Positions 17,959-27,491 of a stretch of DNA of 64,000 bases are shown here, in pieces. Both the position numbers and the translations under genes were made by a program. The notes under the pieces were generated by a model. That model did not search any database and was not told the DNA's origin. It saw only the letters and a program-made list of their open reading frames with translations. Origin of the DNA: CAZUWH01 sp964624075 (lineage in GTDB: Bacteria > Pseudomonadota > Alphaproteobacteria > Rhodospirillales > Rhodospirillaceae); assembly GCA_964624075.1 (NCBI GenBank), contig CAZUWH010000007.1:42323-106322 (forward strand). The letters are read 5' to 3'. The stretch's first letter is position 1. Every line of letters begins with the position of its first letter.

Positions 17959-18540
17959 TCACGTCCGGCGAAGGATGGTTCGACCAAGGCGAGCCAGGGC
18001 CGCGCGCAAGGCGTCGTCTCTCACCGGCGCCAGTTCAACAGCAAGAACCGTTTCTTCGTCCGGTGGCAGCACGATCGGTTCGGAAAGGGGCGCAAAGCGC
18101 GGTCGCCGTGGCAGCAGCCCCTGGGTCATCCTGATCTGGTCCACCATTACATACCCGAAATAGGTGTTGATTCGCTTGATGAGTGACACGGTACGATGCT
18201 GCAACTCGATCGCGAACCCACCGCCTGCCACCCGTAGAGACAACACACCTCCCCTCTTTGCACCGCGGGAAAAGGTCAACCGGGTTGGCAGGCATACCGC
18301 TGCTACCTCGGGTCCGACAATGGCCGGCCACTGGGTCAGAAGCGCCGCTTCACTGAAACCGCGTCGGCCAAGAATCCTGCCCGCGACACGGACCATGGCC
18401 ACGCCGACCGCCTTGGGCCCATGCCGTCTTGCCACGGTTACTGCCGCTGTTGTCCCAGTGCCCGGGGCCGGGCCTCTCCCCTGTTCCGATTCTGATTCCG
18501 ACCGTTGCGGTGTCCGGCCTCCCGTGGTACCTTCGGGCAT
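17959..18540 (-). CDS. DUF721/DciA-like protein
   Basis: DUF721 proteins include DciA, which loads the replicative helicase DnaB. The core is present: GRILGRRGFSEAALLTQWPA, IVGPEVAAVCLPTRLTF, a basic strand VLSLRVAGGGFAIELQHRT, and YFGYVMVDQIRMTQ. A Pro/Arg-rich C-terminal tail of variable sequence follows. The start at 18540 (MPEGTTGG) overlaps the upstream-most possible start of divergent mutY on a shared CATG. A start nearer the conserved core cannot be excluded. Divergent DUF721/mutY is a common alphaproteobacterial arrangement. Confidence 0.82.
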   Translation of the reverse strand: MPEGTTGGRTPQRSESESEQGRGPAPGTGTTAAVTVARRHGPKAVGVAMVRVAGRILGRRGFSEAALLTQWPAIVGPEVAAVCLPTRLTFSRGAKRGGVLSLRVAGGGFAIELQHRTVSLIKRINTYFGYVMVDQIRMTQGLLPRRPRFAPLSEPIVLPPDEETVLAVELAPVRDDALRAALARLGRTILRRT

Positions 18541-18577
18541 GGATATCCGGTCATTCCCTCTTGTGCCTCTTAGGCCC

Positions 18578-19642
18578 ATGCCGGATCCTCCTACCTCTCC
18601 GCATGCCATCACAGCATGCCTGCTTGCCTGGTATGACCAGTCCCGCCGCGTTTTGCCCTGGCGGGCCGGACCAAACGAGACCCCGGACCCTTATCGGGTG
18701 TGGTTGTCGGAAATCATGCTTCAGCAGACCACCGTCGCCGCCGTGGAACCCTATTTTCGCGTCTTCATCGCCCGCTGGCCGACCCTCGCCGATCTGGCCC
18801 AGGCTGATCTCAACGACGTGTTGACCGCATGGGCCGGGCTTGGATATTATGCCCGCGTGCACAGTCTGCACAAGTGCGCCCAGGCAATCGCGGTAACCGG
18901 CACGTTTCCCACCGATGAGAAAGCGCTCCGGCGTCTGCCTGGTATTGGCGCCTATACCGCTGCCGCCATCGCTGCCATTGCCTTCGGTCGGCGCGCCGTT
19001 GCTGTGGATGGCAACATCGAGCGGGTCATCACGCGCTTGTGCGCCGTGACTGAACCCTTGCCGACCGCTCGACCCCGCATTCATACCCTGGCTGACGCCC
19101 TGATGCCGGAATCCCGCTGTGGTGACTTCATTCAGGCAGCCATGGACCTGGGCGCCATGCTCTGTACACCGCGCCAGCCCGTCTGCATGCTGTGTCCGTT
19201 ACAGCCCGTCTGCGCCGCGCATCGGCAAGGCCTGGCTGGGTCGCTACCGGCCAGAGCCAACAAGAGTCCACGCCCGATCCGGCAAGGCCTGGCTTTTGTC
19301 GCCGTGCGCAAGGACGGAGCCATTTTCTTGCGCCGTCGCCCGCAGAAAGGGCTTCTGGGGGGAATGATGGAAATTCCCTCCACCCCCTGGCGACCCGAGT
19401 CCTGGATGCTGAAGGAAGCCGTTTCTCTGGCTGCCCCTCTGTCCTTGTTCTGGCAATTGTTGCCAGGCATGGTCAGGCATGTCTTTACGCACTTCCAGCT
19501 CGACTTGAAGGTTGCGATTGCCCATGCTGGTCCCGATCCGGCAGCCCATGGCATCTGGATTGCCCCGGAACAGATGGGGGAGCAGGCCTTGCCTTCAGTC
19601 ATGCGCAAGGTGCTTGCCCATGCCTTGCGTTACGGTTACTGA
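18578..19642 (+). CDS. mutY: A/G-specific adenine glycosylase MutY
   Basis: Removes adenine mispaired with 8-oxoguanine or G. From 18578 the protein has 354 residues. It shows the helix-hairpin-helix LRRLPGIGAYTAAAIAAIAF, the catalytic aspartate region AVAVDGNIERVITRL, and the 4Fe-4S cluster ligands CTPRQPVCMLCPLQPVC. A C-terminal NUDIX-like domain follows (RRRPQKGLLGGMMEIPSTPW, HVFTHFQLDLKV). ATG 18578 has an upstream AGG and gives the usual N-terminus MPDPPTSPHAI. ATG 18539 in the same frame would overlap the divergent DUF721 start. Intact and full length. Confidence 0.95.
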   Translation: MPDPPTSPHAITACLLAWYDQSRRVLPWRAGPNETPDPYRVWLSEIMLQQTTVAAVEPYFRVFIARWPTLADLAQADLNDVLTAWAGLGYYARVHSLHKCAQAIAVTGTFPTDEKALRRLPGIGAYTAAAIAAIAFGRRAVAVDGNIERVITRLCAVTEPLPTARPRIHTLADALMPESRCGDFIQAAMDLGAMLCTPRQPVCMLCPLQPVCAAHRQGLAGSLPARANKSPRPIRQGLAFVAVRKDGAIFLRRRPQKGLLGGMMEIPSTPWRPESWMLKEAVSLAAPLSLFWQLLPGMVRHVFTHFQLDLKVAIAHAGPDPAAHGIWIAPEQMGEQALPSVMRKVLAHALRYGY

Positions 19643-19814
19643 ACAGCACGAATCTCAGGCCGCCGAGGTGCCTAGCCTGACAGGCAGGCCATGCTTTTCC
19701 TGTTTCAACGCCGTTGAGGCAGGCTTTTCCCACCCTTTCCCGTGCCTCTTTTTTACAGATATTTCATCACGGTTTACCGAAGAGGTGCCGCACCGTTAGG
19801 CGTTAGGCCGGCCT

Positions 19815-20070
19815 CGGGCTGGGGACGGCGCCGACCGGAACGTCGGGACCGACTGGGCGGTAACAGTCACCGGGCCTGTCGCTGGGTGGCCCCGACGCGG
19901 GCAATTATATCCTCTCCGACACCACCGCGGCAACAACGGCAAACATTACCAAGGCAACGCTGACCGTCACTGCCAACAATGCGACGAAGACCTATGATGG
20001 GTAGTGGTTCTCGGGTGGCAACGGGGGGTGACCTATAACGATTTCGTCACGGGCGATAAAGTTGCACGCT
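19815..20070 (+). pseudogene. Remnant of an MBG/YDG-repeat surface adhesin
   Basis: The fragment reads DRNVGTDWAVTVTG, then after a one-base shift LSLGGPDAGNYILSDTTAAT, ANITKATLTVTANNATKTYDG and TAG. After another shift comes VTYNDFVTGDKV. These are hallmark sequences of the MBG/YDG repeats found in filamentous-haemagglutinin-like secreted adhesins. Only about one repeat survives, with two frameshifts and a stop. It abuts, tail to tail, a truncated TPR gene at about 20060. No other part of the adhesin or a secretion partner is in the window. Confidence 0.75.
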
Positions 20071-20383
20071 TCCTCTTTCTGCTGTTGCTGACAGGCCAGC
20101 TTGCCCAGACACAGCAGGACATGGGCCTGACCTTGGTGGTCTTTTGCTGCGGCGGAGACAAACCACGTGCCTCAACGAACAGGGCATAGGCGTCGGCCAG
20201 ATAACGCAGACGCCATGCCAGCTCGGCCAGACGACTGACCGCCTGTGCTTCGCCCTGGGGATCCCCGACGGTGCGATAAAACATGCACGCCTGGCGGAAA
20301 GATTCGCCAGCCAATTGCAGATTGTTATTCTGCCAATGCTTTCCAGCCTCAACCATGGCTTCACCGGCCTGCGTCTTCAGCAT
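20060..20383 (-). pseudogene. Truncated, frameshifted TPR-repeat protein
   Basis: Starts MLKTQAGEAMVEAGKHWQNN and has two readable TPR-like units (GESFRQACMFYRTVGDPQGE and VSRLAELAWRLRYLADAYAL). Near 20145 the frame shifts, and the next unit continues in another frame as DHQGQAHVLLCLGKLACQQQ followed by QKEEACN. The coding signal ends near 20060, exactly where the adhesin remnant begins on the opposite strand, so the 3' part is missing. The target or role of the protein is unknown. Confidence 0.65.
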
Positions 20384-20855
20384 GGTTGGTTGCGTCTTCT
20401 ATCCCCGGCTGGTCTTTCTTTTCGTATCAAAATAAGGTCATGAGGGCTGCAACGAAATATCTATTCGGAAACGGATGGGTAGGGAACAAACAACAGAGTC
20501 CCTCGAATTATTTACACCCCATCCTTCCCGCGAAAGCCTGCTCTTGCACAGACGGGGACGGAATCCATGCCTGTCAGCACTTTGTACCAACGAGCGTCAA
20601 TCGTGACACATGCGCAAATGTCTGCTGCCGCGGCGCGCCGCATGGCGCAAAAGCCAAGGGCCGCGGATGCGGCTGGCCCGTCGGCAGCGCCTGGGGGAGG
20701 TCACGATCAAGGCCTAAGAGTATTATGGATGCCCGCTTGCGCGGGCATGGCGATTTTTCGAGGCGTCCAACAGGCTTTGCGCTGCACTCACGGCATGCCC
20801 TCGCGCATGAAGCAGGATTGACGCTCAAGGGGATCACACCCCCTTGAATTTTCAT
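20384..20855. repeat. Spacer with family-II palindromic repeats
   Basis: Family-II repeat copies lie near 20525-20580 (CCGCGAAAGCCTGCTCTTGC ... GGAATCCATGCCTGTCAGCA) and 20727-20770 (ATGGATGCCCGCTTGCGCGG then GCATGGCGATTTTTCGAGG). No gene is recognised. A terminator-like hairpin closes the spacer next to valS. Confidence 0.55.
20825..20852 (+). terminator. Terminator-like hairpin at the 3' end of valS
   Basis: TCAAGGGG (20825-20832) and CCCCTTGA (20840-20847) form a perfect 8-bp stem with a 7-nt loop, followed on the plus strand by ATTTT. It lies 4 bp past the valS stop. The T-run suits the plus strand better than valS itself, so it may serve either direction. Confidence 0.5.
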
Positions 20856-23501
20856 CTACAACGCCTCCAGTCGCTGCAAGGCCTGTTTCAGCCTGTCGCA
20901 TGCGGCAACCATGTCGGCGCGGCGCGTGCGATGGCCCTCGATCACATCGTATGGTGCCTTAGCGATAAAAGTTGTATTGCCGAGTTTCTGATCGATTCTA
21001 TCAATCTCGGCACCAAGCTTCTGGATCTCCTTGACCAGCCAGGCTTTTTCCTGTTCCAGGTCAATGACACCGGCTAGCGGCAAGAGAATAGTTGCCTCCC
21101 CGACCACGATCTGCACCGCTCCCTTGCTACTGGTCTCGCCGACGACCTCAACCCGTTCGGCCCGCGCCAGGGTCGTGATCAACGCCCTGTGCGCATCCAG
21201 CCGCGCCCGCGCCTGGGCGCTGCTCTCCGTGACAAGAAGGGGCACGCGCGCAGCCGGCGGCACATTCATCTCAGCCCGCACCGAACGCACCTGCGTGATC
21301 AGTGCGACCACGAAATCCATTTCCGCTGTGGCATCGGAGGCATCGGGCGCATCGGAGAAATCAGGCCAGGATGTGGTTGTCAGCAGTGCGGTTCGCTCCG
21401 GGGCAAGCTGGCCCCACAGTTCCTCGGTCAGGAAAGGCATGAACGGATGGAGAAGGATCAGGATCCGATCCAGCACCCATGCCGTGGTGGCGCGGGTTTC
21501 TCCCTGAACGTCGCCTGCCTGAAGGGTGGGTTTGGCGCATTCCAGATACCAGTCGCAGAAGGTATTCCAGGTGAAGGTATAGAGGATCTGCGCCGCATCG
21601 TTGAAGCGATAGCTGGCAAGAGCCTCTGTCACCTTGCGACCGGCTTCGCTGGTCTTGCCGATGATCCAGCGGTTGAGTGTACTGGTCACCGTTCCGGGCA
21701 TGAATCCGGGAACCGGGTGGCAGTGATTCATGGCACAGAAACGGGCCGCATTCCACAGCTTGGTGGCGAAGTTGCGATACCCCTCGACACGCTGCTCGCT
21801 CATCCTGACATCGTGCCCCGGTACGGCAAGGGCGGCCAGTGTGAACCGCAGGGCATCGCAGCCGTAGGCATCGATCAGGGCCAGGGGGTCAATGATGTTG
21901 CCCTTGGATTTTGACATCTTCTGGCCCTTCTCGTCGCGGACCAGGGCATGGATGTAGACGGTATGGAAAGGGACATCTCCCATTACGTGCAGCCCCATCA
22001 TCATCATCCGTGCCACCCAGAAGAAGATGATGTCGAAACCGGTGACCAGCACATCGGTTGGATAATAGCGGCCAAGTTCCGGCGTCTGTTCCGGCCAGCC
22101 GAGGGTCGAGAACGGCCACAAGGCCGATGAAAACCAGGTGTCCAGCACGTCGCTGTCACGCTGCAACGCCACCGGGTAGCCGTAGTGGACAGTGGCGGCA
22201 GCCAGGGCCTCTGCTTCGGTCATTTCAACGAATACCTGGTCATCGGGACCATACCAGGCCGGGATCTGATGCCCCCACCAGATCTGACGTGAGATGCACC
22301 AGGGCTGGATGTTGCGCATCCAGTCGTAGTAGGTGTTCTCCCAGTGGCCTGGCACGAATCGGGTGCGGCCTTTCTCAACCGCCTGGATCGCCGGTGCGGC
22401 CAGGACCTTGGCGTCGATGAACCACTGATCGGTCAGCCATGGTTCGATCACCACCCCCGAACGGTCGCCATAGGGCAGGGTCATGGGATTACCCTCGACC
22501 TTTTCCAGAAGGCCGAGCGCCTGCATGTCCGCAACCACCTTGTCCCTGGCCGCGGAACGGTCAAGCCCGCGATAGATTTCCGGCACGTTTGCGTTCAGGT
22601 GCGCATCGCGATCGAGCACGTTGAGCACGGGCAGACCATGCCGGCGGGCGACTTCGAAATCGTTGAAGTCATGGGCCGGCGTGATCTTGACGGCCCCGGT
22701 TCCCTTTTCCGGATTGGCGTAAGGATCGGCGATGATGGGGATCAGCCGTCCAGTGAGAGGCAACAGGCAGCGCCGTCCGATCAGGTTCTGGTAGCGTTCA
22801 TCGTCGGGATGAACGGCAACGGCGGTGTCACCCAGTATGGTCTCGGGCCGGGTGGTGGCAACGGTGACGAACTGGTCCGGCAAGCCTTCGAGGGGATAAC
22901 GGAAATGCCACATCGTGCCCACGACCGGGCGCTGTTCCACTTCGAGATCCGAGATGGCCGTATGCAGCCGAGGGTCCCAGTTGACAAGGCGTTGATCGCG
23001 ATAGATCAGTCCCTGTTTGTAAAGGTCTACGAACACCTTGCGGACGGCATGGGACAGCCCCTCGTCCATGGTGAAGCGTTCGCGGGTCCAGTCGGACGAA
23101 GCGCCCAGACGGCGCAATTGTGTCGTGATGGTTCCACCGGAGTGGGCCTTCCACGCCCACACCTGGGCGATAAAAGCTTCCCGGCCCAGATCATGACGGC
23201 TGATACCCTGGGCCGCCAGTTGCCGTTCGACCACCATCTGGGTGGCAATGCCGGCGTGATCGGTCCCCGGCTGCCACAAAACATCACGGCCCAGCATGCG
23301 ATGATGGCGGACCAGAATGTCCTGCAAGGTGAACGTCAGGGCATGTCCCATATGCAGGCTGCCCGTGACGTTGGGCGGCGGCATCATGATGGTGTAAGGC
23401 GGGACGTCCCGCTTGGGATCGGCGGTGAAGGTATTCGCGTTTTCCCAACGCCGGTAATGCCTGGCTTCCACCTCAGAGGGTTGAAACGTCTTGTCTCGCA
23501 T
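20856..23501 (-). CDS. valS: Valyl-tRNA synthetase
   Basis: Charges tRNA-Val; class I synthetase with an editing domain. The 881-residue protein has the HIGH signature as HMGHALTFTL within PPPNVTGSLHMGH (about residues 42-57). It has the CP1 editing domain (TTRPETILGDTAVAVHPDDE) and the KMSKS loop as QKMSKSKGNIIDPLALIDAY (about 528-547). The anticodon-binding domain and the C-terminal coiled-coil arm (EKAWLVKEIQKLGAEIDRID) are present. Full length and intact. It follows popZ on the same strand after a 620-bp gap, matching the usual alphaproteobacterial order tolC-popZ-valS. Confidence 0.98.
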   Translation of the reverse strand: MRDKTFQPSEVEARHYRRWENANTFTADPKRDVPPYTIMMPPPNVTGSLHMGHALTFTLQDILVRHHRMLGRDVLWQPGTDHAGIATQMVVERQLAAQGISRHDLGREAFIAQVWAWKAHSGGTITTQLRRLGASSDWTRERFTMDEGLSHAVRKVFVDLYKQGLIYRDQRLVNWDPRLHTAISDLEVEQRPVVGTMWHFRYPLEGLPDQFVTVATTRPETILGDTAVAVHPDDERYQNLIGRRCLLPLTGRLIPIIADPYANPEKGTGAVKITPAHDFNDFEVARRHGLPVLNVLDRDAHLNANVPEIYRGLDRSAARDKVVADMQALGLLEKVEGNPMTLPYGDRSGVVIEPWLTDQWFIDAKVLAAPAIQAVEKGRTRFVPGHWENTYYDWMRNIQPWCISRQIWWGHQIPAWYGPDDQVFVEMTEAEALAAATVHYGYPVALQRDSDVLDTWFSSALWPFSTLGWPEQTPELGRYYPTDVLVTGFDIIFFWVARMMMMGLHVMGDVPFHTVYIHALVRDEKGQKMSKSKGNIIDPLALIDAYGCDALRFTLAALAVPGHDVRMSEQRVEGYRNFATKLWNAARFCAMNHCHPVPGFMPGTVTSTLNRWIIGKTSEAGRKVTEALASYRFNDAAQILYTFTWNTFCDWYLECAKPTLQAGDVQGETRATTAWVLDRILILLHPFMPFLTEELWGQLAPERTALLTTTSWPDFSDAPDASDATAEMDFVVALITQVRSVRAEMNVPPAARVPLLVTESSAQARARLDAHRALITTLARAERVEVVGETSSKGAVQIVVGEATILLPLAGVIDLEQEKAWLVKEIQKLGAEIDRIDQKLGNTTFIAKAPYDVIEGHRTRRADMVAACDRLKQALQRLEAL

Positions 23502-24124
23502 TGCTACACCGTATTCCTTCTTAATTTACAATCGGCTGAAGGAAATCTAAAGGGATGGCGGGAAAGACGTGCCTCACGCACGTGAGGGGTAAAACAAGGA
23601 ATGAAAGAAGCCGTGCGTTCCTCCACATCATCGCGAGGCTTCCAGCCTGCGCGCGTTCAAAAGTGATGGACGACCCTGTCCTGTGCCACCGACGACCCTC
23701 ATGATGGAATGCATCCCATCATGGGAACCACTTGGGACCAACAGCCGCGATTGCGGCATGCACAGGTACGGCGTGCGCAGGGCAATCGAATGAAGTCATA
23801 TATTCCCACAACCAGGCTCTCCTCCTTGATAAGCTGCCGTCTGCACACAAGCTATGCAGCTCGTGAGATTGCATCGTTTCACACTAGAAACGCTCTCTCC
23901 TCGGATGGGGAAGGCTTCCGGTTCGCCCCGACCCTCCCTCGACTCAAGGGGGAGGGTCGTCAATCCTGCTCGTCTTGCCCTTCATTCGATTGCCCTGCGG
24001 CGTGCGTCAAGCCATTGTAATCGCTCTGGTCCAGCGGGACACTTAATCTGCCACCTTTCGACGCAATGGCGGGAGCATCGTGTGAGACGGCAGGACCTCC
24101 CCGCAAAGACGGGCGCCACGCGTC
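23502..24124. other. Gap between popZ and valS with one repeat core
   Basis: About 620 bp. A family-I repeat core is visible near 23930-23955 (ACCCTCCCTCGACTCAAGGG). A weak stem AGACG/CGTCT lies next to the popZ stop. The remaining sequence shows no recognisable gene. The valS promoter is expected near 23510-23560, but I cannot define it. Confidence 0.45.
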
Positions 24125-24808
24125 TCACCATTGATTGTCCTCGACTTTGTGGGCCAGGCGTTCGACTTCCTTCGCTACGACTCTCTCAACTATAGAGGGT
24201 AGATTCTCGTCGAGCCAAGCCTTAAGAAGAGAACGCAACACCTCACGCACCAGGGATTCCAGGGTTACATCATCGTGATCGTGACGAAGCGGGACATTAC
24301 GTTCGCGGGCCTTGCGCACCAATTCGCCTAAAGCAGCCGCCGACAGCGCGGCGGTTGGGGCCGATAGCAACCCCTCCTCTTCGTCTTCCAGCTCTGGTGT
24401 CAATTCCAGTTCCTCATGCAGGCACGGTGGTAGAGGAGAAGGATCTACTACCATGGCTAGCGCCTCATCCGCAACCAGCATGTCGTCGGTCAGCTCAAGG
24501 ACGTTTTCTTCCTCGGAATCCGGATTATCGGCATTCAACTCCTCGGGAACCGGTTCTTCAAAAACAGGTTGGAACATCGGTTCCTCTTCAACCGCCTCTT
24601 CCTCTTCAAAATCCAGTTCCAGCTCGGAGAGTGGTTCAGGCTCGGAAAATGGTTCCGGCGCGTGCATCGGTTCGACAGTGATTCCCTTTGGTGATGATTG
24701 CAACTCTTCCACGTCTTCAGACAGGATACGACGAATGGAGGCAAGAATGTCCTCCATCGAGGGCTCCTGCTGGGACCGATCATCGGTCGTGGCCTGAAAT
24801 TCACCCAT
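24125..24808 (-). CDS. popZ: Polar organizing protein PopZ (DUF2497)
   Basis: PopZ forms a polar matrix that anchors the chromosome centromere and recruits cell-cycle regulators. The 227-residue protein has the three-part layout. The N-terminal helix is EPSMEDILASIRRILSEDVE. A long acidic, proline-containing disordered linker follows, very rich in Glu. The C-terminal assembly helices read LESLVREVLRSLLKAWLDEN, LPSIVERVVAKEVERLAHKV. The last helix, ending ...DNQW, is typical. It lies between tolC and valS on the same strand. Confidence 0.92.
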   Translation of the reverse strand: MGEFQATTDDRSQQEPSMEDILASIRRILSEDVEELQSSPKGITVEPMHAPEPFSEPEPLSELELDFEEEEAVEEEPMFQPVFEEPVPEELNADNPDSEEENVLELTDDMLVADEALAMVVDPSPLPPCLHEELELTPELEDEEEGLLSAPTAALSAAALGELVRKARERNVPLRHDHDDVTLESLVREVLRSLLKAWLDENLPSIVERVVAKEVERLAHKVEDNQW

Positions 24809-24896
24809 TCACATCCTGCCTCCGACTGTGTTACCGGCAGCACGGTCTTCCTGCGCTCTCACTGGTCCGCGCTTTCCCTGGCTATCCGGACATGTT

Positions 24897-26321
24897 TCAT
24901 TCCTCCTCCCGTTTTCTGCCAGGATTCGTCACAATGGTGAGAGGTTGATCGCCCCTGGCATCGGCCTCGGCCGCGGCGCTGGTACCGAACCACTCGTCAC
25001 GGATATTATGATAGTGTACCTTGGGATCGTAGGCAGACAGGGGCAGATCCCTGTCCTGAACCGTCATGCGTCCCACGGCGGCAAGAATCTGGAAGGCGGC
25101 CACACGCTCGTCCCGTTCCACCCTGGCCAAAGCGATCTGCGCATCGAGTCGTTCCTGCTCGGCGTTCAGCACATCGAGAACGGTGCGCGAGCCAACCTGC
25201 GCTTCCTGCTCCACCCCTGCCAGGGCCACTTCGGCAGCCACGATGCGCGCTTTGTTGGCACGAATCTGCGCCTTTGCCGTTTCCAGTGTTTCCCATCTCT
25301 GCACGGCCAGGGCTATGGCCTGACGCCGGGCGTTCTCCGCCTCATACACGTACTGGCCAGCGGTATGCTTGGCGCTGCGTAGCTGCGAGTCCACCACACC
25401 CTGTTGATACAGGGGAAAACTCAAGGACAATACCAGTTCAGCGGTCTCGGTGTGAGCCTCGGAGGCGCCTATCTGCCATGTTCGGCCAAGCTTAGCCTGT
25501 AGAGACAAGGTGGGCCACATCTCTCCCCGCGCCAGGCGGATACCCGCTGCCCTAGCATCGGCAAGATAGGCGGTTGCCAACACCTGGAGATTGTTGCGCC
25601 GCGCTAGCGCGATCGCTTCGTCACGCGTGGCTGGCAGATCTGGAACCAGCACGGGGAGAACCATTGCCCCGGGCATCTTGCCGACTACTTTGGCATAGAC
25701 AGCCCGCGCCGTTTCGACAGCACCGGCGCTCTGCTCGCGTCTTGCAATGGCACTGGCCAGTCTCGCCTCTGCCTGCGCGACATCCGTGCGGGTAATTTCG
25801 CCAACCACAAACCGTTCACGGGTCGCCTGTAGCTGACGCTGCAACACCCATTCATTGTAACGGGTAAGAGTCAGGATAGCCTCATCCCGCCACAGATTCA
25901 GGTAGGCTGTTGCCGTTGCCAGCAGCACGGTCTGTTCAACGAGGGCGAGCTTCTTCCAGTCAGCGCGGATTTGCGCTTCTGCCTGTTCGGTCTGGGCAAC
26001 CGTGCGCCCACCGCGATAAAGGGGCTGGAGGAGGGTGAAGCGGGCCGCATGTATCGCGTAATACTGCGCTGATGGACGACCGCTGCTACTTCCTTCAACA
26101 CGCTCGTGCGTTTCCTGCCCCACTAGGTTTATGCTTGGACGCCAGTTGGCCAGAGCCTGGCTGATCGCCTCGTTACTACCGCGGCTCTGGGCGCGTCGTG
26201 CTTCTAACTGCGGGCTGGTCAGATAGGCGCTTACCATCGCCTCCTCCAGGGTATCGGCCCTGGCTGCAATGGCCCCCATGGCAAGGCCTGCCGCTGCCAA
26301 CACCGCCGGCACACGCCTCAT
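24897..26321 (-). CDS. tolC: TolC-family outer-membrane channel protein
   Basis: Outer-membrane exit duct for type I secretion and drug efflux. The start at 26321 (MRRVPAVLAAAGLAMGAIAA) gives a clear signal peptide cleaved after ARA, while the frame opens 16 codons earlier. The 474-residue protein shows two repeats of coiled-coil/strand structure: TLEEAMVSAYLTSPQLEARR, FTLLQPLYRGGRTVAQTEQA and LSLSFPLYQQGVVDSQLRSA, QVGSRTVLDVLNAEQERLDA. These are hallmark TolC stretches. It sits downstream of rhodanese and pcm on the same strand. Substrates cannot be told, as no inner-membrane partner is adjacent. Confidence 0.94.
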   Translation of the reverse strand: MRRVPAVLAAAGLAMGAIAARADTLEEAMVSAYLTSPQLEARRAQSRGSNEAISQALANWRPSINLVGQETHERVEGSSSGRPSAQYYAIHAARFTLLQPLYRGGRTVAQTEQAEAQIRADWKKLALVEQTVLLATATAYLNLWRDEAILTLTRYNEWVLQRQLQATRERFVVGEITRTDVAQAEARLASAIARREQSAGAVETARAVYAKVVGKMPGAMVLPVLVPDLPATRDEAIALARRNNLQVLATAYLADARAAGIRLARGEMWPTLSLQAKLGRTWQIGASEAHTETAELVLSLSFPLYQQGVVDSQLRSAKHTAGQYVYEAENARRQAIALAVQRWETLETAKAQIRANKARIVAAEVALAGVEQEAQVGSRTVLDVLNAEQERLDAQIALARVERDERVAAFQILAAVGRMTVQDRDLPLSAYDPKVHYHNIRDEWFGTSAAAEADARGDQPLTIVTNPGRKREEE

Positions 26322-26469
26322 CCCTGCCCTCCTCTGTCTCCTTCGGCGAGACGATATCCACATCAGCATACAGCTTAACGCCGAATTCGTTTTTACGATA
26401 GCCAGGGACGATCGTTTATCAAGATCGTTTTCCCGATCTGTCTCCTGGCTTGTCCCTTGTGATGGCGGA

Positions 26470-26799
26470 TCAATAAATCACCACTTTTGGATCGACACGT
26501 CGTGCCCAGGCGTCGATTCCACCGCGCAGATTGATGACGTTACCGTACCCGAGACGACGCAACCATCCCACCACATGATGACTACGGATGCCGTGATGGC
26601 AGACCACGACCACGGCCCGGTCGGCGGGAATCTCATGCGCCCGGGCATGAATCTGATTCATGGGGATGAACAGACTCGCCTTCAGGGCACAAATGCCGAC
26701 TTCCCATGGCTCCCGCACATCAAGAAGCACCGGCGGTCCCGGCGTACACAGCCACCGCGCCAGTTCCTCGACTTCGATATTGAGCGGATCAGCCACCAC
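26470..26799 (-). CDS. Single-domain rhodanese-like protein
   Basis: A 109-residue rhodanese domain: VLLDVREPWEVGICALKASL, IPMNQI, and an active-site loop with the catalytic cysteine (VVVVCHHGIRS), then VGWLRRLGYGNVINLRGGID. The loop CHHGIRS differs from the commonest CxxGxRS only in detail. It probably transfers or binds sulfane sulfur. It lies 42 bp downstream of pcm and 148 bp upstream of tolC, all on the same strand. This pcm-rhodanese-tolC neighbourhood is widespread in alphaproteobacteria. Confidence 0.92.
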   Translation of the reverse strand: MVADPLNIEVEELARWLCTPGPPVLLDVREPWEVGICALKASLFIPMNQIHARAHEIPADRAVVVVCHHGIRSHHVVGWLRRLGYGNVINLRGGIDAWARRVDPKVVIY

Positions 26800-26840
26800 G
26801 ACTACCCATGATGCTATGGATTATGGACCACGGGGCACCC

Positions 26841-27491
26841 TCAAAAGACAAACCCTGGCGACTGTTCGAACCCTGGCAATCTGGCGATGCTGCCCTCGAA
26901 TGCCGTGCGGCGGCTAAAGATCTGTCCCGTGCGGGTGATCAGGGTGGCCGTGGCAAGCCGGTTTCCCTGCACCATGGCCACCAGCCGCCCCCCTTCAGCC
27001 AGCTGGTCGCGAATGTCCTCCGGAATGATATCCACCATTCCTTCGAACACGATGATGTCATAAGGGGCCTGGGCCGGATAACCTCCGGTCAGCGGTGCAG
27101 TGACGACAGCGGCGTTGTCGATTCCTTGAGCCGCCAGAACGGCCATGGCTGCCTTCGCCAGAGCGGGGTCCGATTCGAGGGCGATAACGGTCGCTGCCAT
27201 GCGCGCCAGGACACCCGCCGAATACCCCGTCGCACAGCCAATGTCGAGCACGACATCCGTCGGATGGACATGAACGAGTTGCAACAGACGCGCCAGCACC
27301 ATCGGCTCCATCAAATAGCGGTCGCCCCCAACCGGCAGATCGCCATCCCGATAGGCAAGGCTCTGCATGGCCTTGGGTACGAACGCCTCTCGTGGCAGGG
27401 CCGCGATGGCCCCGATCACCACCGGATCGGTCACCCGGTTGGTGCGGATTTGACTGGTCACCATGTTGTGACGCACGTTGGCAAAGTCCAT
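26841..27491 (-). CDS. pcm: Protein-L-isoaspartate O-methyltransferase-like
   Basis: SAM-dependent methyltransferase of the PCM family, which repairs isoaspartyl damage, though alphaproteobacterial members next to tolC are not well characterised. The start at 27491 (MDFANVRHNMVTSQIRTNRV) matches relatives; the frame opens 6 codons earlier. Motif I is VVLDIGCATGYSAGVLAR, preceded by LMEPMVLARLLQLV. Further motifs are TVIALESDP and YDIIVFEGMVDIIPED. Length is 216 residues. It is first in the minus-strand run pcm-rhodanese-tolC-popZ-valS. Confidence 0.9.
   Translation of the reverse strand: MDFANVRHNMVTSQIRTNRVTDPVVIGAIAALPREAFVPKAMQSLAYRDGDLPVGGDRYLMEPMVLARLLQLVHVHPTDVVLDIGCATGYSAGVLARMAATVIALESDPALAKAAMAVLAAQGIDNAAVVTAPLTGGYPAQAPYDIIVFEGMVDIIPEDIRDQLAEGGRLVAMVQGNRLATATLITRTGQIFSRRTAFEGSIARLPGFEQSPGFVF

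Noticed and set aside
24312..24797. Serine-rich plus-strand ORF opposite popZ
   Set aside because: The Ser runs arise from the Glu-rich PopZ linker read in reverse; no signal or domain is present.
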